In this document: positions 12,131-24,079 of the stretch, one piece after another
Numbering within the stretch: the stretch's first letter is position 1
Layout of the letters: each line of letters begins with the position of its first letter
Assembly (NCBI GenBank): GCA_034008185.1
Contig: CM067084.1
Location: forward strand, 5,165,385 to 5,229,384
DNA length: 64,000 nucleotides
From: Gorsachius magnificus
Taxonomy: Eukaryota > Chordata > Aves > Pelecaniformes > Ardeidae
Reading direction: 5' to 3'
The notes under the pieces: generated by a model
What the model was told of the DNA's origin: nothing
What the model saw: the letters and a program-made list of their open reading frames with translations, nothing else
Databases searched by the model: none
Translations under genes and position numbers: made by a program

Positions 12131-13459
12131 AGTTGCTTTGTTGTTTGACATCTATGGAGGATTAAACTGAAGTATGCATGAAGCTACCTCAAGGTTTTGC
12201 TTCCCAAGTGGTAATGGTCAGCTCATAACCTAATGCTGACTTCACAAATTTTTGTATGATTTGCCTGAGTAAGTTTTTCATTACAGAAATTGGAAGCTGT
12301 GGTGACTGAGAACATCATCATCATCATCTTTTACTCTGAAAACTGTGTTTCTAGAGAGGAAATAGAAGTAATAGGAGAGGCCTTTATGTATCAGTTCCTC
12401 AGTGAAGAAGCCTCCTTCTCTGATTCTAGGCTAAGACCCTCATCCCTTTTTTTAACTCTTGCCTTTCCATTAGCCTGCCTTTCTACCATCTGTTTGAGGT
12501 TTAGCTCTTGCATCTACCCAATTACCAATGTGGGTTTTTTTAGTTCAGCCTTTAATGTTTAAGAGTACTTAATCCTGAAGTAATCAGTATAATGATTAAA
12601 GTGATACTGTAAAAGGAATATCAGAAAAGAACAAATATAATGAATATAATTTGGAATGTTTGTGTGCTACAACTAACTGTCCTTAAAATGAAGTTCAAGA
12701 TAAAATTAGTGCATTACCCTAGAGGTACATCTGGATGGCTTGGATGGTGTGCTAACTGCTTTAAAAACCTTTATGGTTTTAGTACTGTATGTAGAAATAA
12801 AGTTGAATTAAATCACATGTTTTCTGCTTAAATGGAGAAGCAAAACTGTGATGAAAGCACCTGCCTGAGAATACTATCGGTGACCATTACCTGTGAATAA
12901 TCTTAGATAGCCAGTTTTGGCACAAAGTAATGTGTTATAAGCCACCTATTGTTTTATTTTATAACAAATATAATGTATTTCTTTCATATAAAAAAATCAT
13001 ACAATTCAAGACAGCAACAGTTTATTTCTCAGGTTTGCCTTTCAGTATATGCATGGAGAAGTGATAATCTGTACCAGAGAGAAATACTTCCTTACTCAAC
13101 CCTGGCTATTATTAGTAATAAATTTATTCTCAGCAAATATAATTTCACCTAACTTGGCTTTTGTCAGGTTTTGACAAATGGCTTTTGTGTATGAATTTCT
13201 GCAAGCTGTAGCAAAACCAAAACTGCTAGGACAGGTGTCAAAAATCTCAGCCTTCTGCTGTGCTAATAACTCCATCACAGTGCCCTGAACTTCATGGTTA
13301 ACAGCCATTAGGAACAGGGCTATTATCTCAGTGTTGTTCTATACCTTGATAAGCTTCTCCTTTCAAATAAGATAGCAGAAAACACGATGCCAAGTTACTT
13401 AGAACCAGACCAAATTTTGGGTTTGGAAATTGTGAAACTTTAAGTGTATCTGCAGGCCC
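12131..13459. other. Non-coding DNA, no gene seen
   Basis: AT-rich DNA with a short ATC repeat (about 12313-12328) inside a 90-codon frame that opens from TTG. No gene, RNA or transposon recognised. Confidence 0.65.
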
Positions 13460-13500
13460 TTTTTTTTTTTTTTTTTTTTTTTTTGGGGGGGGGGGGGGGG
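13460..13500 (+). repeat. T25-G16 homopolymer junction
   Basis: An uninterrupted T25 (13460-13484) abuts an uninterrupted G16 (13485-13500), followed by TCGGGTGGTGG. Read on the minus strand it gives the proline-then-lysine runs of a 90-codon frame (13440-13712), which is an artefact. Such a junction is expected to be length-unstable and to be hard to sequence accurately. Confidence 0.92.
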
Positions 13501-15145
13501 TCGGGTGGTGGAGGAGCAGGGCAAGAGGCCCTGTAGGTGGAAAGAAAGCTTTCCTGAGTTACTTTGGCTAACCAGAATTCATATCCTGTTCTTCTATCAT
13601 CATGAATTATGATTCCAAAATGTCTGGGTTTTGCAACACTCTCAGTACTGAGCATAATTTGGTTTAGAAATTGATTCAACAAAGGTAACTTTTGTAGTGT
13701 GGTGCATTTCACTGTGCAAATGACTTGGATGCAGAGAGAGGTATCTGCTGATTGTTTTTTAACCCTGCGCTGCCATCACTGCCCTTAAGCAAGGAATGGT
13801 TTTTACCATTTTTTTCTTTATGCTTCTGAACAGTATTTCAGGTGAACAGAGGCTCCTAATCATACTGTATTATATCAAGTTATTTTGGGACAATAAGATT
13901 GTTTTGTAAATAAGTTATTGTTCCTGAGAGAATGAAGTGAACAGACCTGTATTTCAGAGCTGTCATATTTGAACAGGTAAACAGAAAATATTTTCTTAAT
14001 TTCAGTGGTATCAAGTCTTTGAAATTGTCACTTTATTCTAGAAAGTACCTAATAGTTCTAAGTTCTGTTTTTCTCTTTGATGGAAGAAAGTATAAATGAC
14101 AAAATATTGAAATATTGACAGCTGTTATTTGATAAATCAAAGCTGCATTTTACAGGCAACAGGATGGTGTTCTTGAGGATTGATGAAATTTTACATGCTC
14201 TGTGTCACATACTCCTAAACACAGGCTTGTTATTCGTTGGATGGCTTATGCCATTATATAGTTAATACCATTGCAGACTATTAGTCCTGAATCTGCATTC
14301 AGTGCACATAAGCCTCATACTGAAGCTTGTGTGAGTTTTTTAGTTGTTTGTTTAATGGAGATTTGGACTTTTGGCAGGAAGAACTCTATGGTCCATGTAA
14401 CAGTGTTGCTAAACAGTCTGAGATTTTCAAGGGGTATCTGGCCCTAGTATATGGCATCTTTAAAGTCTCTTTAACTGCTTACATTGTCCATGGTGATTGT
14501 GTCCTATTGGGTGTAAGAGACAGAAGAAACTACTTTTTGTTTTTCTTGGCCATTGTGTAACTATACAATACTCCATGGTTTAATTCTTCGTAAGAATTAT
14601 AAACCTGTAAGTAGGAAAGGGATGATAGGAAGAAATTCTATCTAGTATTATGGTTTGTAATTACCAAAGTCACAAAGTAATGGAAAATACTTAGAAAGAA
14701 GCCAACGAGTGCAGAACCTTGGAACTAGTTTTATTCCCTGTCAGGGTTTGGTTTGTTTTTTGGTTTTTTGCTCAGTATTAATGTATAAATTTTTAAAAAG
14801 AATGACATCAAAGTCCAATGATGATAGCAGTTCAGTGGAAATGTGTAGAAAATCATTCAAATTCAAGCTGGTATGAGTCTTGTTTGACTGTTGGCAAAAA
14901 GTGTAGCGCACACAGCCACTTGCTATTCTGGCATAAACCAAAGTAAGGTTAGGCAGTCAGCTGGTATCCATGAGAGCACCAGACAGCGATGCGTCTGTTC
15001 CAAAAGCAGATGGTGAGGTGATCCAAAGGAAATAATCAGAACAGCAGAGAGCGTTTTTACAGCCAGCCACCTAATCTTATATCTGTAATTTAAAAGCAAA
15101 CAGAAGATGCTTGCAAGAATTGCTGTAAAAGGAGTGCATTCTCTG
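13501..15145. other. Non-coding DNA, no gene seen
   Basis: No gene or transposon recognised. A G/T-rich tract is present at about 14744-14770. Open frames are all below 80 codons. Confidence 0.65.
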
Positions 15146-15262
15146 CATATATACACATATAGACTGCACAGTGTGTATATATACTATACCAATGTATACT
15201 ATGAATATAATACTGTTACTTTATAGTATACTATATACACACACACACAAAATACTGCATAT
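15146..15262. repeat. AT/CA-rich repeat containing a long imperfect palindrome
   Basis: Low-complexity TA/CA sequence. The left arm GTGTGTATATATACTATA (15171-15188) is complementary over all 18 bases to the right arm at 15222-15242, once a 3-base bulge on the right side is allowed. The loop is 33 bases (15189-15221). The right arm runs into an AC dinucleotide repeat (15237-15249). The structure could extrude as a cruciform or fold as RNA, but I see no sign of selection on it. Confidence 0.85.
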
Positions 15263-16269
15263 AAAAAAGAAAGAGCTGGGCAGTTATGACCTAATAAAGC
15301 AGTTTATACCCATAATATTTTAAATCGAGAATACTCAGTATCAGTCCATAAAACTAACCTAAGGAGAGCACTGGCAAGGAAGTCTTTTGAGCAAATCCGT
15401 TGAAGATGGCTTGTCCCAATGTCACTCTGGAATTGTAACCTTAACAAATGTAGCTTCCCTGCCCATCTACAAGAAAGAAACTTACAGTAAGTCATTAGGC
15501 AAGCATCTGGCACCACGGAGACTAAAATTCTCACGCAAGCTGCTGGTGACACATTGCAGTGCCTGTTACTGACTCAGAGCAGCACGGTGCATTAGAGGCC
15601 CACCTGTGTCCTGCAGTTGTGAAATGCATGGTTGTTACAGGTTTTGTCTGCATGATTTTTAGATTCTCTCACTCAAATGAGAAGTCTGTTATTTACTAGT
15701 TGTCTGGGTCACTTGACTAATCACAGCCAAGATAGTGGCCATGCCATTAGCAGAGAGGTCCTATACACAAGTTAATGTATCTGCTTGCTAGTATGTATCT
15801 TTTTTTTTTTTCATGTTGCTTTTTAGGATGTTACTAAGCCTCGGATACAGTTAGAAATGTGTTGCTTTCTGGGTTGGTGCTGTCATCCTCTAGTATTCTA
15901 TGCCGGCTTCTCACTGACTTTGAACATAATTTTTGCTGTATTTTGCTTTAATTGATAGAGCTAGGGAATCTTGGTTTCTTGGTTATTTACAGCTTGGAGT
16001 TTTTGGAGTGGTATTGATTAATATATCTGCTCAAAATCGTGAGTTATGTCCTAAATTCCTGGTCAGGGTTGTTAAAAGCTGATGCAAGGCATGAAGAGCC
16101 AGTTCAGTGCAAAATTCTACCTTTGTCTATGTCTGCTAGTGTAGACACAGATCATAGCTTGTATATTCTTTAAAAAGCAAATCAAGGCTTTATGTTGGTT
16201 TCCACTTGCAGATCACAGCTGTACCTGTCCTCTTGTCCCCCAGTATGTCTGACTTAAGCTCAAAAAGTT
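15263..16269. other. Non-coding DNA, no gene seen
   Basis: Two overlapping frames of 82 (-) and 61 (+) codons at 15304-15572 share one stop-poor stretch. Neither has a recognised homologue. A T12 run lies near 15800-15811. Confidence 0.6.
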
Positions 16270-16520
16270 GAGGAAGGAAGATGAACAGTAACCAAAGCTA
16301 TAATTGAAGCCATTAGCTACAACACTAAATTGTTTCTGCTTATGACGAGGTCATGGAATGTAATTATTATGCATGTTATTGTTATAAGTTTTTTTAAATG
16401 GAGAACTGATCAATTAGTTATTGTTCGTGCCTGATTTTTGACATGAGAATACTTTGGTTGGATTGTGCTAGTTGTAACTGCAATGTTGTCCTATGCCAGC
16501 TTTTAAGAGATGAACAGGAA
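16270..16520. promoter_or_regulatory. Weak candidate conserved non-coding element
   Basis: AT-rich, non-repetitive sequence with several homeodomain-type cores (TAATTATTATGCATG near 16360, TCAATTAGTTATTG near 16410) and no open frame. It is proposed on texture alone and could easily be ordinary intergenic DNA. Confidence 0.2.
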
Positions 16521-17867
16521 TTAAATTAAACCAAGCTATGTTTCATTTTTCTGGCTCCATTTTTTGTTTCTTATTAGCTTTGTTTAAAACAAGCTGACTG
16601 CTCCTTGAATGCAAAAATCCTGCTGATTTTTAACTTATTTGAGGGGAAGGAGCAACCAAATGTAGTCTCCAATGGTACCAGGTTTCAACTGTTGTGGGTT
16701 GTATCCTTCTTACATAGGAAAAAGTCCTAAATTTGAGACTTGTTAGATAACCTTAACGGAAAAGACCATGCATCAGTCCTCAATAATAGTACATAAGGTA
16801 GATGGCTGGCATGGATCTACTGAGTCTGCCTCCAACTTGGAGGAAATGCCAGTGTGTTGGAAAACAACAAGGCTATGTCTTAGTCTCAGTAGGGACTAGA
16901 GTTTTTGTAAGAGATACGGTTCCTTTGATTTATGTTCTTGTACTAATTGTGATTTTCTGCATAATGCTAGACCAATTCTTCTCTTTATATTTGTATTACA
17001 CATTTTTAAAAAAGCAGTAGTTTTCATAGTAATGTGGATTGTTTCAAAATAAGGGAGTGCTGGTGCCTTATCATGCATTTGCTAGTTAGTATGAGTGAGG
17101 CACTCATGTTACCATTGAGTTTTATTCACCAGAAAAAATTTTATAAAGATACACATTTCTAGTCTGACCTTCATTTTAGTAACTGTAACATATTGGAAGA
17201 AAAAAAAAATCAAGGTCATGCTTCTAATTCCTTTTGTTCCTTCCCTGTGAGTACCCCTGATAATTTTTTAGGCAAAATCAGCTGTTACTTTTCTTATCTG
17301 GTAACAGTGATGTTTAGCATATTGATAACACCCCTGTGCTGCAAATGCAGTCTTCAAATTTAGTCTGTAAAGTAAAATGGATAGTGCTATATCTATTTTA
17401 CCAACAAGAAAAAAAAGACCAGTTTCAAACAAGTTTTGACAACCCTCGATGTGAATCCTGGAGAGCCAACGTCAGGTACTATATTTCACAGGAAAAGCTG
17501 TTTTTCATGTCGCTCACCCAGGGAATGTACAGGTCGTATTGCCAGGCAGTAGGAAAAGAAACAAAACAAAAACCTGTCTTCAGGATCTCTGAAAAGAAAT
17601 TCTAATTTTATCAATAACGCTTTTAAAAACATGAGTTACTCGTTGATTTTGAAAGCCTGTGAACGTATGGATAGCTTTGATTTCTCTAATGCTTTGTGTT
17701 GACTCTCAGATTGCAGAAGGTTGGAGCCTTTTTGAAGGGTGACATGTGTATAGGAATGCACCGATTCCCAGAAATAAAGCAAGCAGGCTGAAGCAGAACA
17801 GTGGTGCTTTCTGATTCCTAATGCTTTGAAAAGGAATCGCAATATTTTTAGAATGTGAAGTACAGTC
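16521..17867. other. Non-coding DNA, no gene seen
   Basis: No gene or repeat family recognised. Small frames of 60-89 codons (16802-17020, 17336-17605) lack recognisable domains. The 130-codon minus-strand frame at 17636-18028 contains a proline run encoded by the adjoining G18. Confidence 0.6.
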
Positions 17868-17885
17868 GGGGGGGGGGGGGGGGGG
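17868..17885 (+). repeat. G18 homopolymer
   Basis: Uninterrupted run of 18 G, the longest G-run in the window. It is a potential G-quadruplex. Confidence 0.92.
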
Positions 17886-18014
17886 CGTGGATCTTTCTCT
17901 GCTATAATAATACAAAGGTTGATTTGTAGATCGGTGTGCTTTACGGATATTGTGGCCAAGTCTTCCAGTATTCCTCTGTAATATGCAGAGATGGACCTGT
18001 CAATGAAAAAGATA

Positions 18015-18120
18015 GTAAACTGAGACACAAAAATGTAATCTGCCCCAAGTCAATGAGTTAATGGCAGAGAAGGAGTAGGATTAGTATCTCATTTCAAATG
18101 CCTTTACTGTCTGCTCCCTT
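18015..18120 (-). mobile_element. MIR-like SINE remnant
   Basis: The + strand reads AAACTGAGACACA, then TGCCCCAAGTCA, then GAGTTAATGGCAGAG and AGTAGGATT. This is the same order as the reverse complement of the MIR SINE (AAACTGAGGCACAGAG / TTGCCCAAGGTCA / CTAGTAAGTGGCAGAG / CTGGGATT). The spacing agrees to within a few bases but the sequence is highly diverged. MIR-type repeats are ancient and sparse in birds. The call rests on my memory of the consensus, not an alignment. Confidence 0.45.
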
Positions 18121-21100
18121 GACAGTGTAGAGGCAAAGGAACTCTGATGGTGCAATGCCTCTGACTTTATGGATGCCTACATCAAGAGAAGCTGATGTGC
18201 CTATTTCTGAAGGCAACTTAGGAAAACCAGTTCTGGCAGAAGTCCCTCCATTTGGGCAGAGGAGTGCCAGCTTTAAGGTTTTGAGTGGCAGTTACAGGAC
18301 ATTTGAAACACAAAGAACAGTTCTGCTAGAAGCAACTACAGAAAAGTGCTGCCGTCTAATCACTGAATATTTATGATCCTTATTGCCAAATATTCTTTCT
18401 CCTTTGAACTGCAAAGAAAGTCTAGGGTATTCTTTCTTGGAAAAATATTTTTAAGTTCTGGAAGCTAGAATTATTCTGGGAGAAAAGACTTGTTTTGATT
18501 CCCATCTGTGGAAAAAAAATGTGACATCGTATGACATTGAGTCATCAGAGAGATCTGACTTCTCTGTGTATCAGTTAATATTTACCATGTTCTGAGAATT
18601 TTGCAGCATAATAAAAAGCCCCACAAATAATATGAAGCTGGAATAGTCAGAAAAAGCAGAGTTATTTTGAAATAATTCTATGGGATATTAAAGTAATTGT
18701 TTAGCTTTCTTATTGTTTGAATTGACTGGATTTTACTATCTTCTGTCATAAGATATACTAGATGAAAATTGGTTCCACACATACAGGCTGTATAACACCA
18801 CTGTTTAAGGAGAAATACAGCATTCTTTTCAGAAGACAGGTGATCACATAGCAAAATGTACACTCCCCCAACTATGTGTGAAGACTTTTGCATTTAAAGC
18901 TAGTGACAGTTGTACATTTGAGATCAGGAAAAACTGAACCACACAGAAGAAAAAAAGAAATCCTATTCAGATTTCAACTGCAGAAATCTTCCACCATTAG
19001 GAAGTTTTGACACTGTAGGCTTTCAGCACTTCATTTCCAGCAATTTCTCAATTGCATAGCTTTTGGTTAGGTTTCTTGTGTTCTGCATGTAGGCGAACTA
19101 TTTCAGTGCCTCTGCCAGAAAATTGTCAAAAACAAGGAGAGACCAGTATACCATGTCTGCTCGTGATATAGACTTTCTAGTAAAGCATTCATATCTAGAC
19201 TTTTGGAGGTTTTTTACTGCTGAAGATTGGCTGAAAATCTTGTGTTTGTGTTTTTTCTCCAGATTTGAGATGTATTGTTGTGAATGCGATTAGCATATTC
19301 TTACACTGAGAGATATATAAGCAAAAATGACATCCGTAGTGTATGGCAGACTTGTGTGGCACAACAAGTAAATATGAGAGTATGTTCTTTTGTAGAAAGA
19401 TTTGGAAAACCTGTGGCAAATGGAAATTTTCATATTGACTATGTCACTGGAGCGTGGGAGGCAGAAATTTGAGTTGCATGCTAGTGCATTAATTGAGGTA
19501 TGCAACTGAACATTAACTCTTCTTTGGTCTGAGTTAAAGCTTTATTGGCTAAGTTCATGCTGTACCATTTTGCACTCCAAGTGCTGTTTTTGAAAATGTT
19601 TCTGATCAGGCTGGCAACAACAAAGATCTACATAGGAAGTATAGAAAACATTGTTAAAGACTGAAACACCACCCCCACGCCACTGTATCCGCAAATAGTT
19701 CTAGAGAAAAAAGATACTAGGAAGACAAGCAAATTGTACTGTTTTATTTCAATGATTAAAATTCTGTCCAGTCCCTTTAAATAGGATTATAAATATTTAT
19801 GTATTTAATTTCTGCGGGGGTGTCCAGTTAATCTTTCTTCTGGCCATTTGACAGTTTGCTATACAGCTAGGTTTTCAGAGGATAAGTGAATACCTGTTCT
19901 GTACTTAAAACCTTACTGCAGCAAAGGTATATTTCTGGTTTGGCTGTCTTCTGTAGAGATTCTTTGCCAAGACCTCTTTTCTGCTGCTGTGTTTACTGTT
20001 TAGTTTAACTGCAGTAGTTTTGCTAATAGAAAGAGTTGTTATATATGAAATTCTACTGATTCATATATTTTTGAGGTGCATTCACTAATGTTGCCAGAAG
20101 ATTCTCATTACTTCTACTAGGGAGGGTGCGGTTCGTTCTCAAAACACCATGCAGGATTTTAGATGCCATTTGAACAAATTCCAGGTTCTAATGGTGTTCT
20201 TTGTGGTAAAAGTCTTTTAATGATCCAGTAGTCTTCAGAACTGACAACTTTGTAATTTGAAGACTTGATGCACAGATGTTTCATTATTGCTGTGAGTACA
20301 GATGATTTTCCTACATTTAATCATAGTTGCTATAGTTACAGTCAATGCAGAAAATTACACTATTCAATAGGTGTTGGGTTTTTTTATGAAAGCATAAACA
20401 CCAATGTTGTCTTATATTTCCACCATGTGCCTTCTTGGATATAAACTCTAGTGGAATTTCAGCAGTTCTGGTAACTTGCCAGCCAGGAAATTTTCCTGCC
20501 AGTTCTGTTTAGTTCCATCATACCACCTGCCATGCTCTTCCCAGATTTCCCTTTTGTTCTATATTGTCAGGCTGTTTTTTCTTGTCCTTTTTGCCCTGTT
20601 TTGAGGATGTACATGGTAATATTTTTTCAGACAAGAATGGCTTCTGTCAACTGCATTAGTGTACTTGCTTAAATACAAACAGGTGCTTCTGCATCTCCTT
20701 TCAGCTGAAATCTCTGTATATTCCCATCAATGCTGACCCACTGTCCAATTTCTCTGTTAGCAAATCCTGGTTTCCTTGCTTTCAGATGTATTGCATTTCT
20801 CAGTACTTCCCTCACGCTAAATAATGTCTTCTGTTGTCTACCTCTTCATTTCTTTACATGTCTCTGATTAGATATGGTCATGTTCTTAAGTTGGGTTTTT
20901 TTATATTTACCATTATAAGACCATGATGTTTTGGTTTTAGATATTTATGAAACCAGACTATTTTAGAAACTGATGAAAAACTAACTTCTGCACAGCAGCC
21001 TTGTACTTCTTCTCTTGACTGTCATGCATTCAAAATGCAAATTTTGTGAGAACTTCACTGGTGCTTTCCTTGCGTTTGTTATCCTGAACTAACTTAAGAT

Positions 21101-21829
21101 TCCTGCTGCCATGAATGACTTTGGATTTTTCTTATTAAAACAAACCAAATTATCACACAGTATATCCTCTAGAACATTATGTAATAATAAAAAACTAGTC
21201 CTTTAAAATATGCCATATGTAACTACTGCTTCACCTTGCCTCTGCATAGCTGCTTTGAAATCTGAAATGTCCAATGACATTTGGATTTCTTTTGTGCTTT
21301 AAGATATCCTGCAGCCTTCAAGTATCAGAAACCATAGATAAAAGTTTAACCAAAGTCTCCTAGGAAGACTTCTTATCACAGGGTTTTTTTCAGAAGGACT
21401 ACTATTAAGTGTCAGCTACTGTGACTGCATGTTGGGGCTTCCTATTCAGTTGTGTTGTGATCCACAACGAGTTCCAGGTGAGACTGATCAGAAAAAAAAC
21501 CAATGAGGGTTTAAGCCACATCCTATGCTGCTCAAGTTAAATAGGCTAACAAGGTAAAGGTGCCCCTGTTATGTAGATTGTAAGAGAAAATATGAGAGAG
21601 AAGCTAGGTCAACAGTAACTTACACTTTTTTTTTAAGGCTGTTTTGGTTTATAGGAATAAGATACATCTTTGGTTGTGTAACTTTAGCATAATAAAGAAG
21701 CAGTGAGCATGGACTCCTTCAGCAACTTCCTCTGCAGTCTGATCTGAATGAAATGTATTGCTGCAACAACTAAAAACTAGATAAGCAAAAAATTTGACGG
21801 GGGGAACATGTATTTTGCCACATTAAGAA
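18121..21829. other. Non-coding DNA, no gene seen
   Basis: AT-rich DNA with no recognised gene. Frames of 62-74 codons at 18155-18376 and 19195-19505 have no recognisable product, and none of 60 or more codons occurs between 19506 and 23594. A short block at about 20280-20440 is enhancer-like in texture but carries no decisive motif. Confidence 0.6.
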
Positions 21830-22270
21830 AACATTCAGTGGGGTTGAACCTAATTTGATTCACAGTAATAAGGGGCTAATCAATTATTGATTAATATTGT
21901 TCGTTGTGGTATTGGCTGTGAGGTTAACATTTAATAAGCTAATACATGCATGTAACCTTCATAATGTTTCTAAAAAGGTGTGATGGAAAACTAGATTTTG
22001 ATTAGCAGAATGCTACAGTAAGTTTAAATGCAGTTTGACCAAGAATAGCAGCATTATTTTTAAACAAAGCATTTTGTTCCAAAAATCTTTCAATTCATTG
22101 CCACTGTTGTTATAAATGGAACTACGATATTTTTCTGTGATAGCCAATTAAAGTTTGTAAGTGTGAAAAATCCTTTTGTGCTTTCTTACAATGTAAAAAA
22201 ACCAAATCACCGAGCATCTTTGGAGAGAGCCCTTTTGTTTCTCAGTTGTTAACAATCCTGTGAGTACCTA
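21830..22270. promoter_or_regulatory. Candidate homeodomain-rich regulatory element
   Basis: Non-repetitive AT-rich sequence with no usable open frame. It holds a perfect 8-1-8 palindrome, TAATCAATTATTGATTA (21877-21893), whose ATTGATTA half-sites suit PBX/HOX-type or paired homeodomain binding. Further TAAT cores and a CCAATTAAAG block (about 22143-22152) follow. Clustered TAAT sites in open-frame-free DNA are typical of developmental enhancers, but no target gene is in view and conservation is untested. Confidence 0.38.
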
Positions 22271-23332
22271 AAGCTTCATTACTGTCATTATGCAGAAGGA
22301 TGGTGATGGGCAGAAATTCTCACTTTCTTGCTCCAAGTTTAAAGCTTTCTTTAAGTTCAGAGAGAGCTAGTGGGAAGGGAAAACAAACAGCCTCCCACGC
22401 ACACACACAACCAGACTGAAGAAAATAGAAAGTAAATTCTGATTCTGTCCCATAGAGAGAAGTGGATCTCAATAATGGTGTTTCCTGTCATGATGCTGTG
22501 AGTGCAGGAATTTGGGATCTGACTGGCAGGGAGATTTTCTGATGGAACAATCTCTGAAAGATTGAGAGATTAACTAGTCCAGGATATTAACATTTTAAAT
22601 GTGTGTAACATGTTGCTCAAGTTACCAGTAGATCAAAATAAATACTTGGTATTGCTTTTGGATGCTTTTTTTTCCTTCTGCATTTGGGAAATACTGGTGC
22701 TCTGTGTAGGTACTTTCAGGAAACAAGTTGAATGCTGGTCACAGTTACGAAGTTTACTTGGCAATCTGCATTTTTCTTAGCTAGAGGCAAAAGGCTAACA
22801 TTATAAATCTTTTCAAGGAATTCATTATTGTCATTTTATTTAATCCATTATGTTAAATAGTTTCACACAGTTGTAGGCTATTCCTCTGGCCCTAACTCAT
22901 TCCAGTGGCAGTTAGATAAGTGGACTACCTTTTTTTTCTCTTTCATAATTCTATTTCTCCAAGTATTCAAGTGAACTAGAGATGTGAGATCTTGAAGACT
23001 TCACTTCCTTGCTACAGGGGAGATCAAAAGTGAGACTTCTGTAAAGCTTGGCCCTTACTTAATGGAGGGCAAGAGAAGATGTTACCAGGCACTAGATTTT
23101 ACACTGACGTCTTTTATGCTAATTCTAAAAATGTGGGTTTTGGGTTCATTGAGCCTGATGTGGGCCATTGCAAATACCTTTACTGTGGTATTAATAGCCC
23201 TTTCTAAAATCTAATTAAGTTAACTGAAGTTAAAGGTTATACAAATAGAATGAATATATAGAATAACAATCCTTTAATGATAAATTAATGAGTTGCTGCT
23301 GATGCTAACTGGAGTTACATGTGCATGCAGAT
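22271..23332. other. Non-coding DNA, no gene seen
   Basis: No gene. A short CA repeat lies near 22399-22409. No transposon recognised. Confidence 0.6.
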
Positions 23333-23420
23333 GACTTTGTTTGTCTATAATCTGTCTGTCTTTGTCCTGTAAGTTCGACTTTGTTTTTCTATAATCTGTC
23401 TGTCTTTGTCCTGTAAGTTC
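23333..23420 (+). repeat. 44-bp tandem duplication, two copies
   Basis: Copy one (23333-23376) and copy two (23377-23420) are both 44 bases and differ at a single position (GTTTGTCT in the first, GTTTTTCT in the second). Each contains the short CTGTCTGTCT repeat. The 43/44 identity indicates a recent duplication, by replication slippage or unequal exchange. Confidence 0.97.
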
Positions 23421-23459
23421 TTTTAAGAAGCTTCTGGATGAGGAGGCCACTGGTCCATA

Positions 23460-23900
23460 TCCTATTTCAGTATACCGCCAGAAACGATATTCAGTTCATT
23501 GATTAGCTGCTAAGAAAGCATGTTTCAAATCATTACTGTCAAAGCATTTAAAATGCCCAGTTTGGCTTTGAGAGCTTGAGAATGTGAACTGCTTATGCAA
23601 ATTCAAACCAGCATGAATATCAGTTTTGATTTGTACCCTACAACATTTGAACAGCCACAAGCAAAGGCCAAATCAATTATTTTCTGCTTAGCAGCCACTG
23701 AATCTTGGCATTTTAACTTAAAATTAACATCAGTGGTTTGTAAAGTAATGTTATATGCTAAACTTCTGGAAAAATCTAGCTTTCCTATGCCTGCAAAGTT
23801 TGATAGGCAGTCTCATAGAAATACTGTCTTTCCCCCCATCAAGATTTGTCACTTGTCTTCTCAAGAGACAGTCTATTGATCATATTATAAAAGTAAAATT
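23460..23900. promoter_or_regulatory. Candidate regulatory element with POU octamer
   Basis: Contains a perfect octamer ATGCAAAT (23595-23602) and a nearby CAATTA core (about 23673). The surrounding mixed-composition, non-repetitive sequence has a conserved-element texture. Two overlapping open frames (94 codons 23595-23879, opening from the octamer's ATG, and 68 codons 23755-23961) cross it. Their translations show no domain or signal peptide I recognise, so the stretch is read as non-coding. Confidence 0.35.
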
Positions 23901-24079
23901 GGGCCAAAAAACTTGCTGGTGCAAATTGGTGTGCTCATTCAAAGTCATCAAGATTGTCTGAATTTGTCAGCTATAAATTTTCCTCTGGACACAAAAATAT
24001 TCTGAGGAAGCTGTATTTCTGTTTTGTTCAAAATTATGCCTCTAATTCTTATCTATGTTATACTTTATTAAGAAAAGAT

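Noticed and set aside
13440..13712. Proline- and lysine-rich 90-codon frame
   Set aside because: Created entirely by the T25-G16 junction read on the minus strand.
15171..15242. Microsatellite hairpin as a known microRNA gene
   Set aside because: The sequence matches no microRNA I recognise, and the stem is simple TA/CA repeat, which folds by composition alone.
17636..18028. 130-codon minus-strand open frame with a proline run
   Set aside because: The proline run is the translation of the G18 homopolymer, and the rest has no recognisable features.
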